In this document: one piece after another, positions 8,128 to 16,564 of the stretch | How the letters are laid out: the number at the start of each line of letters is the position of its first letter | How positions within the stretch are numbered: the stretch's first letter is position 1 | NCBI GenBank assembly: GCA_949291945.1 | Contig: CASEXH010000010.1 | Coordinates: 1-44,481, forward strand | Source of the DNA: an uncultured Bacillota bacterium | GTDB taxonomy: Bacteria; Bacillota; Clostridia; Lachnospirales; Lachnospiraceae | Length of the DNA: 44,481 nt | Direction of reading: 5' to 3' | Notes under the pieces: model-generated | Told to the model about the DNA's origin: nothing | Seen by the model: only the letters and a program-made list of their open reading frames with translations | Database searches by the model: none | Program-made: the position numbers and the translations under genes

Positions 8128-8834
8128 ACTGCCTCCAAAATTGTTTTTTTTATCTCTATCCATACCCGCCGCAGTACCCGGTGGGATATTCTTGTTTCCC
8201 ACAGTTTGCCCAATCCCAATATATGGAGGGAAAAGACTTTTACCTTTCTCCTGGAGATTTCTGCCGTCAAATTTTTCATAGGCAGCTGTTTCCTTTGCGT
8301 ATATATTTGAAAAGCTCACTGGCAATCCAAATGAGGAATAAAAGCTTTTGCCTGACTGTATCTGAAAACTTTTTCTGCATGTTGAATCAAAATGTAATTT
8401 CCTCTGATATCACGTCCGGAACAGGAAGCTTTTCTTTCCTTCGTAATTTTGCTATCAGGACATTCTGTACCGACTTCCGCAATAACCCCTTCTGCCGGAG
8501 AAAGTATATCTTTCCCATAACAGTAAAAAGATTCTGGTGTGGTTTCTTCTCCCTTAAAACTACTTCCCTTTTCGTCCAATATTAAAAAATCATAGGCATA
8601 GCGCTGGGTGGGAATCTCCCATGAATGAGAAGTTTCTTTTGTAACGCCTCCATTTATGACCACCCATTCCCCTTCAAAAGGAAGAGAATACTGAACTGCA
8701 GGACAGTGCTCTATATCCGGCAGATTTCCATGATATCGGTATTCCAATAAAATAATTCCCCACATTTGTTTTAATGATTGTATCAGTACGGCCCTGTTCA
8801 ATATCTTCTCCTGTTCTTTTAAGGTTTCAGCCAC
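8128..8834 (-). pseudogene. M23 peptidase gene broken by internal deletion
   Basis: The first part (GTG at 8834, or a TTG slightly downstream with an AGGAGAAG site) encodes a LytM/M23-type domain with the H-x(n)-D metal motif region (HSWEIPTQRYAYD) and DILSPAEGVIAEVG, up to GNYILIQHAEK. At about 8364-8368 the sequence jumps to a different frame reading F-Q-I-Q-S-G-K-S-F then GLPVSFSNIYAKETAAYE, which is the expected continuation after the HxH (HLHFQ) motif of such enzymes. About 60 residues including HxH are therefore missing and the frame is shifted, so the protein is truncated at 8316. The downstream tail is open in frame into the HEPN gene. Confidence 0.75.
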
Positions 8835-9259
8835 TGGATAAATGCCGTCTTATCTTCACTGTTATACCCTGCATTTTTGTAAAAATCCAGTGTTTTCTGA
8901 TCTTTTGCTCCTGTAAGGAGCATCATCTTATAGCAATCGTTTTGCTCCGCAATATTCCTTGCGTAATCAAGACACTCTGTAGCATATCCCCGGCCTCTGA
9001 ACGCTGACAAAGTCACAACGTTTTCAATAAACGCATAAGGCCTGACGTTCCTGGTAAGATTAGGAATGATCACACAAACACAGGAAGATACCATTCTGTC
9101 CTGCTGCACATTTACAATAAAATGATGGTTTCTGTCTGTTATGATCTGTTTCCATACAGATTCCAGATGTTCCGACTCTTCAGGGATCGCCTTCTCGTGG
9201 AGATCCAGATACAATTCCAATATTGCTTTTAAATCTTCATATACTGCTTCCCGAACCAT
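8819..9259 (-). CDS. GNAT-family N-acetyltransferase
   Basis: 146 residues from the ATG at 9259 with AAAGGAAG upstream. The GNAT acetyl-CoA signature R88-G-R-G-Y-A-T94 sits after the beta-4 strand (FIENVVT), and the C-terminal TLDFYKNAGY is the usual beta-6/alpha-4 end. It transfers an acetyl group to an amine of unknown identity. It begins 2 bp after the M24 peptidase stop codon and overlaps the M23 remnant start by 16 bp, so it belongs to a tightly packed operon. Confidence 0.88.
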   Translation of the reverse strand: MVREAVYEDLKAILELYLDLHEKAIPEESEHLESVWKQIITDRNHHFIVNVQQDRMVSSCVCVIIPNLTRNVRPYAFIENVVTLSAFRGRGYATECLDYARNIAEQNDCYKMMLLTGAKDQKTLDFYKNAGYNSEDKTAFIQWLKP

Positions 9260-9261
9260 AT

Positions 9262-9951
9262 CTACACTTCCTTTAATTTTCCATTTTCCAGATAGTAAAT
9301 ATTTTCCCACTTATACCCATACCGGGAATTTTCCCTGGAAATATGGGGTTCAAATGTAAAGCAGGATACTTCCCTGAGTTTCTTCTGGTTACCCTTCTCT
9401 ATATAAATCCGGTCCTCACTTCTTTTCTCTATGGAATGTCCCAGATTTCCAAGGAAGTCAAGATTCACATATCCCTGGTCGATGATCCTCTTATTCATAT
9501 GATAAAATAACTCTTCAAAGGTAGTTTCTGCCGTCACAAAATCATACAGCTCCCGATGAAGCTTCTGCTCCATCTGCAGGCCTGCCTTCCATTCTTCATT
9601 CCGGATACAGTCCAGATTCTCCACTACCTTTCCCTTCTCCAGAATAATAGTTCTGGCATAGTCTCCCCAGATTTCTTCCCGCTGAGGGCTGAGATCAATA
9701 GTGATAATATCTTCTTCCTGGAGAACTCTGTCAGAAGTCTCATATTCCCTGCCGGAAACAGAAAGAGTGGTCTCCTTTCCTGAAAAAACAAAAGCTCCCA
9801 CATTCCAATACCAAAAGGAATCTGCTCCCAGCTCCAGCATTTTCTTCTCACATAATCTTCGGACTTCTTTGAGACCCATTCCCGGTTTCAGCACGGTCTT
9901 TATATATTCCATAGTGACTTTGCCCATGGCCTGCACTGCCTTATGATCCAT
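9262..9951 (-). CDS. M24-family metallopeptidase (Xaa-Pro aminopeptidase-like)
   Basis: 229 residues from the ATG at 9951 (GGAGGG upstream). This is the pita-bread catalytic domain only, without the N-terminal creatinase domain. The five metal ligands can be placed: D86 (IDLSP), D97 (WGDYAR), H172 (LGHSIE), E201 (FTFEPHI) and E216 (KWENIY). Methionine aminopeptidase, Xaa-Pro dipeptidase and creatinase share this fold; the short length and sequence fit the prolidase-like branch. It is first in the minus-strand run that includes the acetyltransferase, M23 remnant and HEPN gene. Confidence 0.87.
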   Translation of the reverse strand: MDHKAVQAMGKVTMEYIKTVLKPGMGLKEVRRLCEKKMLELGADSFWYWNVGAFVFSGKETTLSVSGREYETSDRVLQEEDIITIDLSPQREEIWGDYARTIILEKGKVVENLDCIRNEEWKAGLQMEQKLHRELYDFVTAETTFEELFYHMNKRIIDQGYVNLDFLGNLGHSIEKRSEDRIYIEKGNQKKLREVSCFTFEPHISRENSRYGYKWENIYYLENGKLKEV

Positions 9952-10008
9952 ATTCCCTCCTGCAGACAACTTTCAAAATACTTCTTGAACATTTTTATCT
10001 TTATAAAA

Positions 10009-10037
10009 ATAATAGCAAATCTCCCCGGCATACACAA
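10009..10037 (-). promoter_or_regulatory. Candidate sigma-A promoter for the M24-led operon
   Basis: On the minus strand TTGTGT (10037-10032), 17 bp, TATTAT (10014-10009), located 58-86 bp before the M24 start. Confidence 0.45.
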
Positions 10038-10058
10038 TAAATTTCCAACTATAACCTG

Positions 10059-10101
10059 AAAAAAGCCTGCCTTGTACTGGTTTTGCACAAAGCAGGCTTT
10101 C
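10059..10101 (-). terminator. Terminator of the EamA transporter gene
   Basis: Stem AAGCCTGC / GCAGGCTT with an inner TTGT/ACAA pairing; on the minus strand it is followed by six T. It lies directly after the EamA stop codon. Confidence 0.85.
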
Positions 10102-10107
10102 CTTTGC

Positions 10108-11013
10108 TTAATGGGAACTTTTTCTTTTCCATTTTATCTCCGACAGTCCCAGCCCGGCCAAAGTAAGCAGAACACCCAGAGCCGACATTATGCCTATCTG
10201 TTCATGTAAAATAAGAACAGAGGTGACCACGGTGATTACCGGCACCAGATAGATATAAATACTGGTGTTTACAGCCCCCAGCTTCTTTACAGAAAAATTC
10301 CAGGTCACAAAGCAAAGAGCTGAGGCTCCGGCTCCCAGATAAAGGATATTCAGCAGATTCACCGGTTTTAAAAGGGGCGCCGCATTCAGCCGGAAATCCA
10401 GGAGAAAGGATGCCGGAATCATAAACAGGAGTCCGTAGAAAAAAGTCCTCCTGGTAGTCAGTACCACGGGATACCCCAGGCTGCTGATCTTTCTGGATAA
10501 AATAGAATATACCGCCCATACCAAGGCCGCCAGCAGGGCCAGAAGATCTCCTGAAGGATTCAGCTTTAGTTCTGCTCCGTTAAAACTGATCATGATGATT
10601 CCCGCCATTGCCAGGAAGAAACCGATAAAAAACGGGGTTCCCAGCTTCTCTTCCTGGCTGGCTGCACCCAGGAATAAATGGGCCAGTATGGCGGTGAAAA
10701 AGGGCGCTACAGAAATGATCACGCCTACATTAGAGGCCAGAGTATAAGTCAGGGCAATATTTTCCAGAAGATAATAGAGGCAGATCCCGGATAAACCGGC
10801 TCCCACAAACAGCAGCTCTTCTCCCTTTCCTTTGATTTTCAATCTTCTTGGACTGATCAGCAGCAGGATCACAAATCCAAGTATAAAGCGAAAAACCAGT
10901 ATTTCCACAGGCTGAAAATCCTCCAGAAGGACCTTGGTAGAAATAAAAGTGGTTCCCCAGATAAGGATGGTCAAAGCTGCTGTGAAATGTCCTGTATAGT
11001 TTTTATTCTCCAT
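10108..11013 (-). CDS. EamA-family (drug/metabolite) transporter
   Basis: 301 residues, about ten transmembrane helices in two homologous EamA repeats (roughly 8-140 and 155-295). The opening LTILIWGTTFISTKVLL and the second-repeat start ALLAALVWAVYSILSRK are typical. Such 10-TM permeases export amino acids, metabolites or drugs across the cell membrane; the substrate cannot be told. The C-terminus is basic and cytoplasmic. The gene follows the CoA-transferase by 86 bp and ends in a strong terminator. Confidence 0.9.
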   Translation of the reverse strand: MENKNYTGHFTAALTILIWGTTFISTKVLLEDFQPVEILVFRFILGFVILLLISPRRLKIKGKGEELLFVGAGLSGICLYYLLENIALTYTLASNVGVIISVAPFFTAILAHLFLGAASQEEKLGTPFFIGFFLAMAGIIMISFNGAELKLNPSGDLLALLAALVWAVYSILSRKISSLGYPVVLTTRRTFFYGLLFMIPASFLLDFRLNAAPLLKPVNLLNILYLGAGASALCFVTWNFSVKKLGAVNTSIYIYLVPVITVVTSVLILHEQIGIMSALGVLLTLAGLGLSEIKWKRKSSH

Positions 11014-11099
11014 ATTCCCCTGTTCCTGTCCTTTCTTTAAGACGGGATCAAACTATGGTCCGGCAATTTTTCAAAGACGGACGGGTTTAGCCTGACAAG

Positions 11100-12611
11100 T
11101 TATTTTTCCACCTCAAAGGGCAGCCGGTCCAGAATATCCTTTTCCATATCTACTCCCGGGTATACTTCGATCAGTTTCAGACCTTTGGGCGTCAGACGGA
11201 AAACACACCGTTCTGTTACATACAGAACCTTCTGTCCGTTGGCAATAGCCCGTTTTGCGGAAAAACTCACACTGGCTACCTTGTCCACAAATTTGGGAAT
11301 GGAGCCTTCCTTGTGTATGGTCACAACTCCCTTTTTCTGGGAAACTTCAAGCCCTTTTGTATTAAAGGTCATACAGAACACAACGGTAGGGGTCTTTGCC
11401 GTAATATTGGCAAATCCTCCGATTCCGGCAAAAGCTCCTGGTCCCCGGTGGGCGTTGACGTTTCCTTCTTTGTCCACTTCCAGGGCTCCCATAAAGCAAA
11501 TATCCAGGCCTCCGTTGTCGTAAAGGTCAAACTGATTGGCCATATCATAGACAGAGGACGCCCCGATCATGGCGCCGAAAACCTCCCCGGAAACCGGAAA
11601 GCCTCCAATGCCTCCTGACTCCACAGTAAGGGTCACCATATCCAGCATACCGTTTTTTCTGGTATGTCTGGAAACCATTTCCGGAAGGCCGATACCGATA
11701 TTGACAATATCGTCCACCCGCAGCTCTTTCGCCGCCCTTCTGCCGATAATGTTCCCTACCACATTATTATTAGACTGTTTTGCAGACACCGTATCGATCT
11801 TCTCGTTCCACAGGCTCCAGTCTTCATAGGGGATCTCAAAACTTCCTGTCAGGGCCTTATAGGCTTCATTCCGCTCCTCCGGCTCTGCCACTACGATAGC
11901 GTCTACCAGACATCCCGGGATAATGGCATTTCTGGGACGGGAAGGAGTGTTCACCAGACGGTCCACCTGAACGATCACCTTTCCGTGGTTTGCCTTAACC
12001 GCCTGGCAGATAGACAGGGCATCCCCGGACATAAACATATCGTCAAAGGAAATATTCCCCTTGCGGTCCGCCGCCGTCCCTTTGATCAGGGCAACAGTAA
12101 TCTTAGGCAGTTTATAATAGAGAAAGTCTTCTCCATCCACCTCTACATATTTCACCAGAGAATCATCAATGGAAATCCGGTTGATCCCCGGTCCTTCTTT
12201 TCTGGGATCCACAAAAATATCCAGTCCTACTTTGGAAAGAGCTCCCGGCAGTCCTCCCGCCTGGGCCCGGATAGCGTGGGAAATGCAGCCCAGAGGCAGG
12301 TTATAAGCCTCAAATCGGTCTTCCAGCACCAGTTTTTTCGTACTGAGCATTGCTCCGAAATGACCGCAGATCAGCCGGTCCACTGCTCCTTCCCGGATAT
12401 AGCCTTCTGCATTATGTTCTTCGTCCCAGACACCAAAGCCTGCGCTGGAAACGATGGTCAGGTGCCGGGGCGACTGCATTCTCATATATCTCCGGTAAAT
12501 GGCTTCATGAAGCTCCACCGGATTTTCAATCCCCACAAAAGAATTGACACAAATACAGTCTCCGTCCCGGATCAGCCGGATCGCCTCATCTGCGCTCATG
12601 ATCTCATACAT
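11100..12611 (-). CDS. Family I acyl-CoA:carboxylate CoA-transferase
   Basis: 503 residues with fused alpha and beta domains, the single-chain layout of propionate CoA-transferase and E. coli YdiF. The catalytic glutamate is E331 in TVESGGIGGFPVSGE, which forms the glutamyl-CoA intermediate in this family. A linker around 270-290 joins the two Rossmann-like halves. The expected reaction is transfer of CoA between a short-chain acyl-CoA and acetate, propionate or lactate, which fits a fermentative anaerobe. GGGGGAGAC precedes the ATG. The exact substrates are uncertain. Confidence 0.88.
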   Translation of the reverse strand: MYEIMSADEAIRLIRDGDCICVNSFVGIENPVELHEAIYRRYMRMQSPRHLTIVSSAGFGVWDEEHNAEGYIREGAVDRLICGHFGAMLSTKKLVLEDRFEAYNLPLGCISHAIRAQAGGLPGALSKVGLDIFVDPRKEGPGINRISIDDSLVKYVEVDGEDFLYYKLPKITVALIKGTAADRKGNISFDDMFMSGDALSICQAVKANHGKVIVQVDRLVNTPSRPRNAIIPGCLVDAIVVAEPEERNEAYKALTGSFEIPYEDWSLWNEKIDTVSAKQSNNNVVGNIIGRRAAKELRVDDIVNIGIGLPEMVSRHTRKNGMLDMVTLTVESGGIGGFPVSGEVFGAMIGASSVYDMANQFDLYDNGGLDICFMGALEVDKEGNVNAHRGPGAFAGIGGFANITAKTPTVVFCMTFNTKGLEVSQKKGVVTIHKEGSIPKFVDKVASVSFSAKRAIANGQKVLYVTERCVFRLTPKGLKLIEVYPGVDMEKDILDRLPFEVEK

Positions 12612-12717
12612 AACATGTCTCCCCCTGTAAATATTATGAAGATAATACTAGCAGAATCCTTTTCCAAAGTCCAGCAGAAATCTCTCGTTCTCTGCCTGTG
12701 GGCCTGAAAAACAGTTC

Positions 12718-13377
12718 TCACCACTCTGTTTTTTCATAAATCAGTGCAGACAGGAAACAGGACCCTGCATAGGCGGCTCCGGCAATAAGAAGGATCACTG
12801 CCAGACTGATATAATATTGGGTATCTGTCACGCCCCCTTCCCCGGTCAGGAAATTGATCCCCATGCTAAGTGCCAGGATCACCGCCACGGCTCCTAAAAT
12901 AGCCAGTGCTATGATGATCTCTGTTTTCTCCTCTCCCCACCAGTAATACAGGGGATAGGCAATGGCTCCCATAAACAATGCCAGAATCCCTCCCCCTAAG
13001 ATCAGAGTCAGCACATCACGGAATCCATAGTAAAAATAAATGTTCCCATGGATGATAAGAGCCAGGCACAGGAATATCCCTGCGCAGGCCATCCCTGCCA
13101 AAGCACAGATCCCATGGGTAATATACTGGCTTTTTACAATGTCTCTTCTCCTCACCGGGAGAGTGATCTTATATCTGCTCCATCTGGAAGCGCTCTCTCT
13201 TCTGAGACAGGCAACTGCCGCTGCCCCTAGGACCGGCGCAGGAAGAAACGGGAAAATACTGACTGCAGAAGGATCTCCCATAATCAGACATATGCCTCCT
13301 AAAAGCAAAGCCGCCGCTCCTATTACACGAAGGTTCCCTTTGATCCCGAAAAAGCAGCTTTTTAACAATCCCTTCAT
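12718..13377 (-). CDS. ABC-2 type transporter permease
   Basis: 219 residues with about six hydrophobic segments (around 15-34, 44-60, 92-115, 122-142, 150-172, 190-214). Between the second and third lies a basic stretch with the TLPVRRRDIVKSQY pattern seen in bacitracin- and YtrC-type ABC-2 permeases. Its start overlaps the ATPase gene stop by 4 bp, so both are translated together. The substrate is unknown; YtrA-regulated exporters often deal with envelope stress. Confidence 0.82.
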   Translation of the reverse strand: MKGLLKSCFFGIKGNLRVIGAAALLLGGICLIMGDPSAVSIFPFLPAPVLGAAAVACLRRESASRWSRYKITLPVRRRDIVKSQYITHGICALAGMACAGIFLCLALIIHGNIYFYYGFRDVLTLILGGGILALFMGAIAYPLYYWWGEEKTEIIIALAILGAVAVILALSMGINFLTGEGGVTDTQYYISLAVILLIAGAAYAGSCFLSALIYEKTEW

Positions 13378-14240
13378 CTTTTTTCCCCCTTTACCATAAG
13401 CAGCATAACCTCATCTACAGATGCATGGTCTATCACGGCGCCTTTATATTTTCTGGCCGCCTTTTCCCGGTCCGGCACCAGCACATCGATCTGATAGTCT
13501 CCTTTTCTCCATGCGATCCAGTCTTCCTCCTCCAATGCTGCAAACTCTCTGTCCCTGCACCGCATGATCCCATAATTGTACCGTATCTCGTCTTTCTCTG
13601 CTGTTAAGATCACCTTTCCCTCATGGAGAAAAGTGATATAATCTGCAATCTTCTCCAGATCACTGGTAATGTGGGAGGAAAGGAGTATGGAGTGATTCTC
13701 ATCTTCTATAAATTCCAGAAACACCTCCAGCATTTCTTCCCGCATAACTGGGTCCAGTCCTGAAGTTGCCTCATCCAGGATAAGCAACTCCGGTTTGTGA
13801 GCCAGGGCTGCTCCAATGGCCAGTTTCATGGTCATTCCCCGGGAATAGGTCCTGATCTTCTGCTTTTTCTCCAGACCGAATCTGTCCAGATATTCTTCAA
13901 ATAATCCATCGTCCCACTTCCGGTAAATCCTTCTCATCACTTCCCCTACCTGTTCTGCCGTATAATAGCCGGGAAAGTTATCTCCGTCATAAACCACCCC
14001 GATCCGCTGGCGCAGCTTGGTATCCTGGTCCCTCATTTCTTTTCCCAGGACATATATTTCTCCTTTATCCCGGAATAAAGTATTTAATATACAGCCGATT
14101 GTGGTTGACTTGCCGGCACCGTTTTCTCCTACAAAACCCATGATAGTGCCTTTAGGTACCCTAAAAGAAACATTGTCCAGGGTAAAACCTGATCTTTTAT
14201 AGGTTTTTGACAGATTCTTTACTTCTAAAGCATAGTCCAT
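13374..14240 (-). CDS. ABC transporter ATP-binding protein
   Basis: 288 residues. Walker A GENGAGKS (about 39-46), ABC signature YSRGMTMKLAIGAA (around 134), Walker B LLILDEATSGLDP (about 153-165) and switch His in LLSSHI. The C-terminal 80 residues are an accessory domain typical of the CcmA/YtrB-type subfamily. It follows the GntR regulator by one base and overlaps the permease gene, forming a regulator-ATPase-permease operon. Confidence 0.93.
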   Translation of the reverse strand: MDYALEVKNLSKTYKRSGFTLDNVSFRVPKGTIMGFVGENGAGKSTTIGCILNTLFRDKGEIYVLGKEMRDQDTKLRQRIGVVYDGDNFPGYYTAEQVGEVMRRIYRKWDDGLFEEYLDRFGLEKKQKIRTYSRGMTMKLAIGAALAHKPELLILDEATSGLDPVMREEMLEVFLEFIEDENHSILLSSHITSDLEKIADYITFLHEGKVILTAEKDEIRYNYGIMRCRDREFAALEEEDWIAWRKGDYQIDVLVPDREKAARKYKGAVIDHASVDEVMLLMVKGEKR

Positions 14241-14241
14241 G

Positions 14242-14619
14242 TTATTCCTCCTCGGTATAAAATATCTTCAATATATCCTGTAAAGTTTCCAGTGGGATAT
14301 GGTGGACTCTGCCGATCTCAGCTGCCTGGCGCAAATGTTCCTCTGCCAGCCGCTGCTGCTCCTCCATGTAAAACTCCCGGTTTCTCTCTGCCACAAAACT
14401 TCCCCGTCCTACGGCAGTGTCTATAAACCCATCCCTCTGCAGTTCCTCGTAGGCTTTTCGCACAGTGATCACACTGACATGGAGAGATTTTGCCAGGGCC
14501 CTCACGGAGGGTATGGTATCTCCCCCCTGAAGCTCGCCGCTCATGATCATGGCCTTGATCTGAGATGTGATCTGCTCATAGATTGGTTTATCTGCATTAT
14601 TGCTGATAATAATCTGCAT
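14242..14619 (-). CDS. GntR-family (YtrA subfamily) transcriptional regulator
   Basis: 125 residues: winged helix-turn-helix (about 10-75, with SVRALAKSLHVSVITVRKAY) plus a short helical tail instead of a ligand domain, which is the YtrA layout. These act as repressors of their own ABC transporter operon and are typically induced by envelope-active compounds. The transporter genes follow immediately, and a palindromic operator lies at the start of its promoter region. Confidence 0.92.
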   Translation of the reverse strand: MQIIISNNADKPIYEQITSQIKAMIMSGELQGGDTIPSVRALAKSLHVSVITVRKAYEELQRDGFIDTAVGRGSFVAERNREFYMEEQQRLAEEHLRQAAEIGRVHHIPLETLQDILKIFYTEEE

Positions 14620-14644
14620 GTACTCTTATTCGCCCCTTTCAAGT

Positions 14645-14692
14645 GTGCTTATTGAGCAAGCACATTATATCCATTCTTATTCTCACTGTCAA
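14645..14692 (-). promoter_or_regulatory. Consensus promoter plus palindromic operator of the GntR-ABC operon
   Basis: On the minus strand TTGACA (14692-14687), 17 bp, TATAAT (14669-14664), a perfect sigma-A promoter. Directly downstream the inverted repeat GTGCTT-N7-AAGCAC (14645-14663) covers the expected transcription start. A strong promoter blocked by a dyad at +1 is what a YtrA-type repressor would need. Assignment to the adjacent regulator is inference. Confidence 0.8.
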
Positions 14693-14757
14693 TAGGAATT
14701 TTCAAAATATTTTCAGATTCAGATCCAGATTTCGCCGGATATAGGATTTCTTCCAAC

Positions 14758-14804
14758 AGAAAAGGAGCCGCCCACTAATCATTTTTGATCAATGGGACAG
14801 CTCC
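14758..14804 (-). terminator. Terminator of the macrodomain gene
   Basis: 17-bp stem (arms within 14764-14780 and 14788-14804) with several G-U pairs, followed by TTTT on the minus strand. Confidence 0.7.
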
Positions 14805-14821
14805 ATCATTGCTGTTTTCAT

Positions 14822-15652
14822 TTATACAAGGTCCTCATATAATTCTCTGTCTACATCTTTAAATACATTAAAAATAACCCTGTCAAAATCTTCCTGGTGT
14901 TTTTCCAGATACTTCCTCACTTCTGCCACTGCGATCCTGGCTGCCTCGTCATTTGGAAAATGAAACTCTCCCGTGCTGATACAGCAGAAAGCAACGGAAC
15001 GGATCCCATGCTCCACACAGCATTTCAGGATATTTTTATAGCAGTTTCTTAAATCTTCCTTCAGCTTCTCGGTAAGATTTCCATACACAATAGGGCCTAC
15101 TGTATGGATCACATATTCTGCCGGAAGATTATATCCTTCTGTCAGTACTGCCCGGCCTGTAGGCTCCTCATACTCCTTGCCATATTGGACCTTTCGGTGT
15201 TCCATATACTGGCTGCATGCCTCTCTCAGTTCAATTCCTGCTGCACTGTGGATTGCGTTGTCAATACAGCCGTGACAAGGATGAAAGCAGCCCAGCATCT
15301 GAGAATTGGCTGCGTTCACAATAGCTCCCACCTGCAGTCTGGTAATATCTCCCTGCCAGATAGATATCTTATCCCCAAAAGGCTTCCGGCTTCCATACTG
15401 CCGGACCGCTGTGGGAATCTCTTCCAAAGTTACGATTCCTTTCTCCGCTGCTTCCTCCCGGAGAAATTCATCCTGTACCTCCAGGACCTCAGGGGCCATA
15501 GCTCCCGGCATACGGATGTTCATCAGGGATCGGAGAGTTCTCCGCTTCTCCTGATAATCCTCTCCAACCTCCAGATCCTTGTACCAAAGAGAATCTTTCT
15601 TAAACGCCTCCAGCAGATAATCCAGTCTCTCTTCCTGTTTTTTATTGATCAT
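14822..15652 (-). CDS. Zinc-dependent macrodomain protein (ADP-ribosyl hydrolase type)
   Basis: 276 residues. An N-terminal helical region of about 85 residues precedes a macrodomain (about 95-270). The ADP-ribose site is visible in GDITRLQVGAIVNAANSQML and in HTVGP. The segment C122-F-H-P-C-H127-G-C129-I-D-N-A-I-H matches the zinc-binding signature of the macrodomain subclass from Staphylococcus/Streptococcus SirTM operons, which removes ADP-ribose from proteins. No sirtuin, GcvH-like or lipoate-ligase gene is nearby, so here it stands alone with its own promoter and terminator. Confidence 0.87.
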   Translation of the reverse strand: MINKKQEERLDYLLEAFKKDSLWYKDLEVGEDYQEKRRTLRSLMNIRMPGAMAPEVLEVQDEFLREEAAEKGIVTLEEIPTAVRQYGSRKPFGDKISIWQGDITRLQVGAIVNAANSQMLGCFHPCHGCIDNAIHSAAGIELREACSQYMEHRKVQYGKEYEEPTGRAVLTEGYNLPAEYVIHTVGPIVYGNLTEKLKEDLRNCYKNILKCCVEHGIRSVAFCCISTGEFHFPNDEAARIAVAEVRKYLEKHQEDFDRVIFNVFKDVDRELYEDLV

Positions 15653-15747
15653 TACAAATTCAACCTCTTTCCTGTGTTATTAAAAACTATTTGATGTGTA
15701 TACTCTGCTTGTTTTTATTGTAACATTTTATATTACATCTGCAAGAG

Positions 15748-15776
15748 ATCATAACACCCTTTCGTTGTAATGTCAA
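15748..15776 (-). promoter_or_regulatory. Sigma-A promoter of the macrodomain gene
   Basis: On the minus strand TTGACA (15776-15771), 17 bp, TATGAT (15753-15748). Predicted start about 90 nt before the ATG. Confidence 0.75.
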
Positions 15777-15791
15777 TAATTACATTAAGCG

Positions 15792-16148
15792 CTATTTATT
15801 TTCGATTCCTGACAATTCCGGATTTTTTATCCAGCTTCCATCCTCTGCTCTTAAATAGGGAAGTACCTCTACAATTGCCTCGGATTTCATAGGACCGTAA
15901 ATATGTGGGTATGTCCGTCCGCACCCTTCCAGATCCTCCCATTTTACCGGAGCATCCAGCAAGTCCGTTTCAATAACCAGCAGAACTCTCTCCTTTTTAT
16001 CTTTATCGAAATGAGGGGAAACTCTCCAGAAAAATTCTATAGAAGAGCAATGGATAAACGGATTCTTTTCCAGCAAATCCTTTCCAGGGTACTTCTCCCC
16101 CTCCATCTTTTCCCATATTTCTTTCTCTATGCAATGCAAAATCTTCAT
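15792..16148 (-). CDS. DUF952-family protein
   Basis: 118 residues. The family motifs FIHCSS (about 31-36) and YPHIYGP (about 80-86) are present with the intervening ERVLLVIETDLL strand. DUF952 folds resemble ADP-ribosyltransferase-like scaffolds and the function is unproven. AAAGGAAG precedes the ATG. It sits next to the macrodomain gene, but a separate promoter lies between them. The coincidence with an ADP-ribose-processing protein is suggestive only. Confidence 0.85.
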   Translation of the reverse strand: MKILHCIEKEIWEKMEGEKYPGKDLLEKNPFIHCSSIEFFWRVSPHFDKDKKERVLLVIETDLLDAPVKWEDLEGCGRTYPHIYGPMKSEAIVEVLPYLRAEDGSWIKNPELSGIENK

Positions 16149-16195
16149 TTTCTTCTTCCTTTTTCTTTAAGTATATAGTTATAAATCAAAATTTT

Positions 16196-16471
16196 TCATT
16201 TTACTAACACCTGGATCAGTATGTAAGCCACAATAAAGATCACCCCATACAAAACAGCCCATAAAAGGGAATACCGGTAAAGCAGAAGTACGCCCAGGAA
16301 CACAGGGACAATAAAGGCTTTTCCTACACTTACATAGTCTGGACCTGACTGTGTCACTGTTGTAAAGGATCTTATAATTCCTTTCTTTTGAAGAAAGACC
16401 AGCACTAATCCCGCAACAGCCAGAACTGTAGCAAAGATCAGCAAGCCTATAAACAAACTGTTATCATACAT
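16196..16471 (-). CDS. Small membrane protein, unknown
   Basis: 91 residues from the ATG at 16471, with GGAGGG just upstream; an in-frame start at 16513 lacks a site. Three hydrophobic helices at about 5-24, 47-62 and 66-89, with a short polar loop after the first. No family recognised. It precedes the DUF952 gene by 47 bp and may share its transcript. Confidence 0.65.
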   Translation of the reverse strand: MYDNSLFIGLLIFATVLAVAGLVLVFLQKKGIIRSFTTVTQSGPDYVSVGKAFIVPVFLGVLLLYRYSLLWAVLYGVIFIVAYILIQVLVK

Positions 16472-16564
16472 AATATCCCTCCTCTTTTTTAGATCTTGGC
16501 ACTCATCATTCAACAGCTGCGTCCATATTATCTAGTATATCATGATTCATCTAGAAAAACATCT

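Noticed and set aside
8316..8345. Apparent P-H-L-D motif as the second M23 metal motif
   Set aside because: It is read in the shifted frame after the deletion; the frame that continues the family sequence reads through F-Q-I-Q-S-G-K instead, so the likeness is chance.
11664..12707. 347-codon open frame on the plus strand
   Set aside because: Antisense to the well-supported CoA-transferase gene; no ribosome binding site and no family resemblance.
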